Shown here: piece after piece, positions 11,847-17,067 of the stretch | Layout of the letters: each line of letters opens with the position of its first letter | How positions within the stretch are numbered: position 1 is the first letter of the stretch | Assembly: GCA_018262455.1 (NCBI GenBank) | Contig: JAGSPR010000155.1 | Span: 1 to 17,067 of the forward strand | From: Deltaproteobacteria bacterium | GTDB taxonomy: Bacteria; Myxococcota; Polyangia; Haliangiales; Haliangiaceae | Reading direction: 5' to 3' | Length of the DNA: 17,067 nucleotides | The notes under the pieces: generated by a model | The model's input: the letters and a program-made list of their open reading frames with translations, nothing else | What the model was told of the DNA's origin: nothing | Database searches by the model: none | Translations under genes and position numbers: made by a program

Positions 11847-14800
11847 TCAAGCCAGCACGTTCGCCACCGGAGTCCCGGCGGCTGCAGCGCGCAACTTCGG
11901 GAGATCGATCATGCCACGGTGCGCGAGCTCGGCGACCGCGGTCGACGCGCTGACGAGCTGGAGGCGGCCTGCCCGGCCGGCGAGCTCGGCGAGGGCCGCC
12001 GCGACGTAGTGGGGGGCCTCGTCTCCCAGTGCGATCCCGATCTGCTGTGCGAGCTGGGTATCGCCGAGCAGCGCGGCCGCGACGAGGGCGTAGCCGAGCG
12101 AGCTCTCGTTGGCGAGTCCGTTCGCGAGCGCGTTCTTGCTGGCGAGCTCGCTCGCGACCTCGACCAGCGCGCCCGGATCGTCGGCTCGCCAGTAGACGTC
12201 CAGCAGGCGGCGCAGCGTCGGGACGTGGGTCGGATCCAGGTCCGAGGCGCGCAGGAACACGTCGTCGGCCCGATCCGTATCCCCGAGATGCACGAGCACG
12301 GCCTCGCCGAGCCGGTACAGGCACTCGGCGCGCGTCGACGGCGACGGCGCGAGCGGGACGAGCTGATACAGGTATCGCGTCGCGGCCGCCCAGTCAGAGC
12401 GTGCAATCTGCAGCTCGGCCAGGGCCTCGAGCGTGGGCACATGGAGCGGGTGATCACGCAGGATGTGTTCGAGCTGACGGACCGCCGCTTCGATATCGCC
12501 GGCCTGACGCTGCAGCTCCACAAGCGCGAAGCTCGTCGCGAGCTGAGCTTCGTCATCGTCCAGGGGAACGAGATCGAGCACCGAGCGAGCCGCGGCCAGC
12601 GCGGTATCGAGATCGCCGCAACGGGTGGCGAGCTCCTGTACCCGGATCAGGACGTCACGCCGGCCTGGTGCCGCCACCGCCGCCACCCTCGCATGATCGA
12701 GCGCTTCGCTATCGCGACCGAGCTGCTCAGCGATGATCGAGCGTCGCAGCGCGAGCTCGTCGTCGCCGAGCACGGACTCGCCGGGCCCGAGATCTCGGTA
12801 GATGAGGTCTGCGGTCGCGAAGTCGCCGATCCGGAACGCGAGGGCGCCGCGTGCGTCCAGGGCCCCGACGTGGGCAGGGTCTTCGATCAGCGCGAGGTCG
12901 TACGCGCGCGCGGCCTGATCGGACGCGCCGATCTCTTCGGCGAGGCGGGCGACGTCGAGCCACGCGGTCGCGCGATCGTCGGGGCTCTCGGCGTGGCTGG
13001 AGCGCACGGACGTTAGCTCGGCGAGGGCGGCGAGATCGCCGGAGGTTCGATGAAGGTTCGCGAGCAGCCTGAACGCGCTCGGGTGCCCTGGCTCGGCGAG
13101 CCATAGCTGATGCGCGAGTACAAGCGCGGTCTCCAGATCACCGGCGGCCTCGGCGCGATCTAGCAGTGCCGACAGGTCGGGCGACTCGTCGCTCTCGGCA
13201 GCTGCGGTCCGCGCCCGGGCCGCAGCTTCGAGTAGCGCGGCGCGATCGACAGCCCTTGCGGCGTCGAGCCGCTCCTCGTAGATCAGCGCGAGCTCGAGAT
13301 GCAACGCGCCGCGATCGCGCGGGTTGGTCGCTGCGGAGATCTCGCGATACAGCAGCGATGCTGCGAGTGCCCACTCGCCGCGCACCATCGCTGCCGTGCG
13401 CAGCTGGTAGGCGATCTCGGCATCGGCTGGAGAGCAGGCGTGCGCTTCCTTGAGGCAACGATAGGCCTCGGCATCTCGACCGAGCGTGTCGCGATAGATC
13501 CGCGCCCGCCGCTGCCAGAGCGTGGCTCGCTTCGCGAGATCGTCGATCACGACGAGCTGGCGGCCGATCGCCTCCGACGCGGACGTGACATCGCCGGACT
13601 CGAGGTAGAGCCTCTCGAGTAACTCGAGCGCGCCGCTGCTCGTGGGGTCGGCTGCAGCAGCTCGCTCGGCCGCGGCGATCGCACCGGGCAAGTCCTCGGC
13701 GTCGGACAGCAGGGTCGCTCGCGTCAGCTCGGACTCCGCGCGCGGGCGGATCTCGCCGGCCACGATCGACTGATCGCGGCCCAGCGCCTCCGCACGCCCG
13801 GCGGCGAATGTGCGGCGCGTGTCATCGTACTCGGGTGATCCCGCGACCCGCTCGTAGAGCTCGCGCGCGGTCTCGAGATCGTCAGCGGCCGCGAGGGCGT
13901 CGGCCAGGTGCATCCACGCGGGCGCGTAGGCGGGATCGACCTCGTGGGCGCGAGTCCACAACGCCGTGGCGCGAGACGGGTCCCGGCCTTCGCGCGACAG
14001 CAGGGCGAGCTCGTGAAGCGCGATCGCGAGCCCGCGGCCTTTGCTGGTTCGCGCCGCGTCTTCGAGAATGTCACGGCGAAGCTCAGGTTCGCGATTGCCG
14101 AGGTGCGCGAGCACGGCCAGCAGCACCGACGGATCATCGGGATGTTCGCGCCGGGCGGCGAGCAACCGGTCGCGGTCCGCGGAGGCCGCGGCGAGATCGA
14201 GCACGAACGCCGCCTCGGCAGGCGTGCCCGCGATCACCACCGAGGGAGGATCCGGCACCCGCGAATCGACGGCGGGCTCCGTGGGAAGCTGGATCGGACC
14301 CGACTGGATCCGCGGATCGGAGACCGACACCCACCCAGCGTTCGGATCGTCGTCCGTCAGGCGGGCCGGAGCTGGATGGGGCGCCGGGTCAGGAATCGAC
14401 ACGAGCTTGAGTCGTGCAATCGGCGGCTGCGAGGGCACTTTCCCACGCGTGATCGAGTACGTGCCGGGCGACGCGGGTAGCTTCTCGTTGCCGGTGCCTC
14501 GGATCGTCGTGGTCCGCGCTTCGGGGATCTCCGCTTCGGTAGGCGGGAGCGCGCTCGCTGGGCCCGCCGCGGTCTCGTGGGATGCCTCGTCCGGCGGCTC
14601 GCCGATCGGGGGGAACCCTGCCGGCGCGCCGGTAGGGGGGCGGAGCCCTGGAGCGACCGCGGCGCGCAGATCGCTCGCCTCGTCACGCAGCTCGCCGGCA
14701 TCACCTCCTGGCGCCGTCGCCGCCTGCTGCTCGAACAGGTTCGCGAGCGACGCCTTGCGCGCCGCCTCCGAACGCAGGTGCGACAGCAGCTCGCCGCCGT

Positions 14801-17067
14801 CCTCGAGCCGACTCCCCGCATCCTCGACCACCGCGATCCCCTCCGCATCGCGCCCCGCCCGGGTCAGCGCGATCGCGAGGCCGCGGACGTCGGCGGCGGT
14901 TCGCTTCTCGACGGCGATCGAGAACAGCGCCTCGACCGCGACGTCCCACGCGAGGTGGGTGCTTGCCTCGGATGCCAGCATGCGCAACGTGGCATCGCGG
15001 CGCGCGCCCGAGCCCAGCGCGTCGGCGGCGGCGCGCATCGCTTCGCGCGCCCGGAGCGGATCCTCGAGCCGATCGTAATAGATATCGGCGAGCTCGAGCA
15101 ACACGTCGCCACGCCGCGCACCGGTCGACAGCGCCGCAAGCGCGTCGAGGTGGCGTGCCGCCGCCTCGTGATCGGAGGTCTGGGTCGCCAGCTCTACCAG
15201 CTCGCGCAGCAAGACGGGATCGCCCGGGCTGACCTGGTTCGCGGTCTCGAGCGTGGCGAGCGCATCGTCGACCTTGCCGGAGGCGCGGTCGCGCGCGGCC
15301 GCATCGCGGAGCGAGCGAGCCCCACCCAGCTGCTTGGAGCTCGAACGCCGGCTGCTCTGCGTGTCTTCTTCGGGGCGATTCGCGTCCGGCGGAACCTCGC
15401 CTCGCAGCCTCGCGAGCGCACCGGCCACCTCGGTGAACGTGATCGCCAGCGGGCTGGAGCCCTCACCGGGCTCGGTACGGTTGGCGCGCGCGGGCGCGTC
15501 GAGGCTCGTGCGCTCGAGTGCGGTGCGCGCGACCTCGCGGATCGCGTCGAGCTGCGCTTCGTCGGCGGTGAGCACGAGCTCCGCGAGCGCGATCACGGCG
15601 ATCTGGCGCTCGCGCGCGACGATCGCGCCGTCGACGACGGCGTCATTCGGCAGCTCACCAGAGAGCTGGGCGAGCCCAGCCGCCGCCTCGGTGATTTGCC
15701 CGGCATCGCGGAGGCACACGGTGACGTAGCGCAACGACGGTCGCCATCCGGGATCGATCTCGAGCGCGCGCTGATGGGTCGCGAGCGCCACATCGGGCCG
15801 CCCGAGCTGGGCCTGGAGATCACCGAGGCGCGATAGCAGCGGCTTCTGACGGGCTGGATGACGCGCGGTGGCTGCCACCTTGCGGCCGAGGATCACGGCG
15901 ACGCGCTCGACATCGCCGCGCTCGCGCCAGGCTGCCTCGAGCGCGTCGAGCGCTGGCAGGTGGGTATCGGAGATCCTCAGCGCGGCTTCGAGACAGCGGA
16001 TCGCGTCGTCGGCACGGTCGGCGCGGCGGAACAGCTCGCCGGCCCGGTACATGGCATCGGCGCGCGCGGTGGCCGAGCTCTCGATCGTGAGCGCGGCGAA
16101 TCGTTCGAGCGCGGTGGCCGCACCGCCGAGATCACCCGCGCGCTCGGCGAGATCGGCAAACAGACGCAGCGCCAGGCCCTGCAGCTCCGGAGCAGCGGTG
16201 CGCGCCGTCTCGAGCTCATCGACGAGTGGACGCAACGTCTCGAGTGCGAGCGCCTGGTCCGCGGTGCGATCTGCCGCGACTGCGAGGCGATAGCGAAACG
16301 TGCCCAGGCGTGGGGCTTCCGGGCCCGGGTCCTCGATCAGTCCGCGATAGGCCCCGATCACGTCGGACCACGCGCGCTGGCGCCACGCGGCCTCGCCGAG
16401 CGTCACCAGCACCTCGCGCCGGAGCGCCACCGGGACCTCGGCGGTCAGCTGCGCGTGCGCGCGTCCACCGTGGGGGAGGGCGGCGGCGGGCTCGTCCGCT
16501 GCGAGCCACGCGGCCGCCGCTGCGATCTCGACCTCGATCCGGTTGATCGTCGATCCCGCTCGGTCGGGCGCGCGGGCGGCCATCAGCGCAAGCGAGGCGA
16601 GAGCCTGAGCTCGCGCGCGGCGATCCCCGCTCTGTGCGAGCAGCTCGGCCTCGAGGACGTAGGCACGACGACGGATCTCGATCGCTTCGTCCGCCGAGGT
16701 GTCGTCGGTGAGCTCGAGGGCCTCGCGCAGATCGCCGAGCGCTGCGGCGAGATCCGGAGTGGGCTCCCCGCGCCGGATGTCCGCGCGCCGGGCCAGCAAG
16801 CGCGCTCGCTCGAGCGCGGGCGGCCGGGCCGCCAGGAGTGCGTCGATCCACCGGCGCTCGGCAGCGACGTCATCGCCAGCGCGAGCGAGCAAGGTGCGCG
16901 CAGCGTGCCGGGCGAGCTCGGGGGCATGAGGCGTGGCGAGGCTGTGCGCGCGCTGCCAGTCCGCGGCTGCTGGGGCAGGCTGGCCGGCCCGATCGAACAG
17001 GCTGGCGCGAGCGACCGAGAGCTGCGAGGCACGCGTATTGAGCCGATCGCTGTCTCCGTGATCCTCC
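11847..17067 (-). CDS. Giant TPR-repeat protein, 5' end outside the window
   Basis: The stop is at 11847 and the frame is open to the right edge, so at least 1,739 residues are visible and the N-terminus is missing. A TTG at 16892 could be read as a start, but the 58 codons before it have the same Ala/Arg/Leu helical character and no stop, so it is not the true start. Almost the whole protein is tandem helix pairs of TPR type, for example around 15730-15970, 13860-13950 and 12200-12450, where W/L, A, G, Y and P recur in the usual 34-residue order. Two low-complexity linkers interrupt it: a Ser/Gln/Glu stretch near residues 558-593 (about 15290-15395) and a long Pro-rich, probably disordered stretch near 804-951 (about 14215-14655), counted from the window edge. 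No enzyme motif or membrane segment is seen in the visible part. A scaffold role is likely; the partner is unknown. Confidence 0.88.
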   Translation of the reverse strand, partial: EDHGDSDRLNTRASQLSVARASLFDRAGQPAPAAADWQRAHSLATPHAPELARHAARTLLARAGDDVAAERRWIDALLAARPPALERARLLARRADIRRGEPTPDLAAALGDLREALELTDDTSADEAIEIRRRAYVLEAELLAQSGDRRARAQALASLALMAARAPDRAGSTINRIEVEIAAAAAWLAADEPAAALPHGGRAHAQLTAEVPVALRREVLVTLGEAAWRQRAWSDVIGAYRGLIEDPGPEAPRLGTFRYRLAVAADRTADQALALETLRPLVDELETARTAAPELQGLALRLFADLAERAGDLGGAATALERFAALTIESSATARADAMYRAGELFRRADRADDAIRCLEAALRISDTHLPALDALEAAWRERGDVERVAVILGRKVAATARHPARQKPLLSRLGDLQAQLGRPDVALATHQRALEIDPGWRPSLRYVTVCLRDAGQITEAAAGLAQLSGELPNDAVVDGAIVARERQIAVIALAELVLTADEAQLDAIREVARTALERTSLDAPARANRTEPGEGSSPLAITFTEVAGALARLRGEVPPDANRPEEDTQSSRRSSSKQLGGARSLRDAAARDRASGKVDDALATLETANQVSPGDPVLLRELVELATQTSDHEAAARHLDALAALSTGARRGDVLLELADIYYDRLEDPLRAREAMRAAADALGSGARRDATLRMLASEASTHLAWDVAVEALFSIAVEKRTAADVRGLAIALTRAGRDAEGIAVVEDAGSRLEDGGELLSHLRSEAARKASLANLFEQQAATAPGGDAGELRDEASDLRAAVAPGLRPPTGAPAGFPPIGEPPDEASHETAAGPASALPPTEAEIPEARTTTIRGTGNEKLPASPGTYSITRGKVPSQPPIARLKLVSIPDPAPHPAPARLTDDDPNAGWVSVSDPRIQSGPIQLPTEPAVDSRVPDPPSVVIAGTPAEAAFVLDLAAASADRDRLLAARREHPDDPSVLLAVLAHLGNREPELRRDILEDAARTSKGRGLAIALHELALLSREGRDPSRATALWTRAHEVDPAYAPAWMHLADALAAADDLETARELYERVAGSPEYDDTRRTFAAGRAEALGRDQSIVAGEIRPRAESELTRATLLSDAEDLPGAIAAAERAAAADPTSSGALELLERLYLESGDVTSASEAIGRQLVVIDDLAKRATLWQRRARIYRDTLGRDAEAYRCLKEAHACSPADAEIAYQLRTAAMVRGEWALAASLLYREISAATNPRDRGALHLELALIYEERLDAARAVDRAALLEAAARARTAAAESDESPDLSALLDRAEAAGDLETALVLAHQLWLAEPGHPSAFRLLANLHRTSGDLAALAELTSVRSSHAESPDDRATAWLDVARLAEEIGASDQAARAYDLALIEDPAHVGALDARGALAFRIGDFATADLIYRDLGPGESVLGDDELALRRSIIAEQLGRDSEALDHARVAAVAAPGRRDVLIRVQELATRCGDLDTALAAARSVLDLVPLDDDEAQLATSFALVELQRQAGDIEAAVRQLEHILRDHPLHVPTLEALAELQIARSDWAAATRYLYQLVPLAPSPSTRAECLYRLGEAVLVHLGDTDRADDVFLRASDLDPTHVPTLRRLLDVYWRADDPGALVEVASELASKNALANGLANESSLGYALVAAALLGDTQLAQQIGIALGDEAPHYVAAALAELAGRAGRLQLVSASTAVAELAHRGMIDLPKLRAAAAGTPVANVLA

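Noticed and set aside
14577..15836. 419-codon plus-strand frame opposite the TPR gene
   Set aside because: It is antisense to continuous TPR coding sequence and has the same low-complexity shadow composition.
16890..16892. TTG as the start codon of the TPR gene
   Set aside because: The frame continues without a stop for 58 more codons to the window edge with the same helical repeat composition, so the gene is better read as truncated by the window.

Overview
The window is GC-rich DNA (my impression, not a count) densely packed with bacterial genes. A sigma-54 activator, a PQQ-dependent dehydrogenase predicted as a lipoprotein, a giant TPR protein and paralogue-style secreted proteins together suggest a large-genome myxobacterium (Myxococcota, perhaps the Haliangium/Kofleria side). 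This assignment is an inference from gene content and composition, not a marker-gene result. I see no rRNA, tRNA, CRISPR array, insertion sequence or phage gene, and no gap above 300 bases without a gene.

Left part, plus strand (1-3359): an NtrC-type sigma-54 activator with a degenerate receiver domain, a small protein with one hydrophobic segment, a Rieske [2Fe-2S] ferredoxin-like protein and an NAD-type isocitrate dehydrogenase. The last two overlap by 4 bases (ATGA), so they are probably translationally coupled. A 14-bp tandem repeat (four copies) fills the convergent junction that follows.

Middle part (3406-5747): on the minus strand, a 107-residue stand-alone protein resembles the MshEN / type II secretion ATPase N-terminal domain, with a strong ribosome binding site and a good -24/-12 (sigma-54) promoter match upstream. 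Diverging from it on the plus strand are a PQQ-dependent aldose-type dehydrogenase with a lipoprotein signal and a small secreted acidic protein. The C-terminal half of the small protein reads like the plug-entry motif of myxobacterial TonB-dependent receptors.

Right part, all minus strand (17067 down to 5797): a giant TPR protein whose 5' end lies beyond the window, a 188-base gap with three strong hairpins, then a tight operon clpB - J-domain protein - lon (gaps of 2 and 22 bases). This groups a disaggregase, a co-chaperone and an ATP-dependent protease in one transcription unit. The J-protein is unusual: it has neither the zinc-finger domain nor the first C-terminal substrate-binding domain.

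No wholly new system is obvious. The most original points are the lone MshEN-like protein with its putative sigma-54 promoter, the reduced J-protein placed between ClpB and Lon, the secreted TonB-plug-like fragment, and the tandem repeat whose diverged copy supplies a stop codon.
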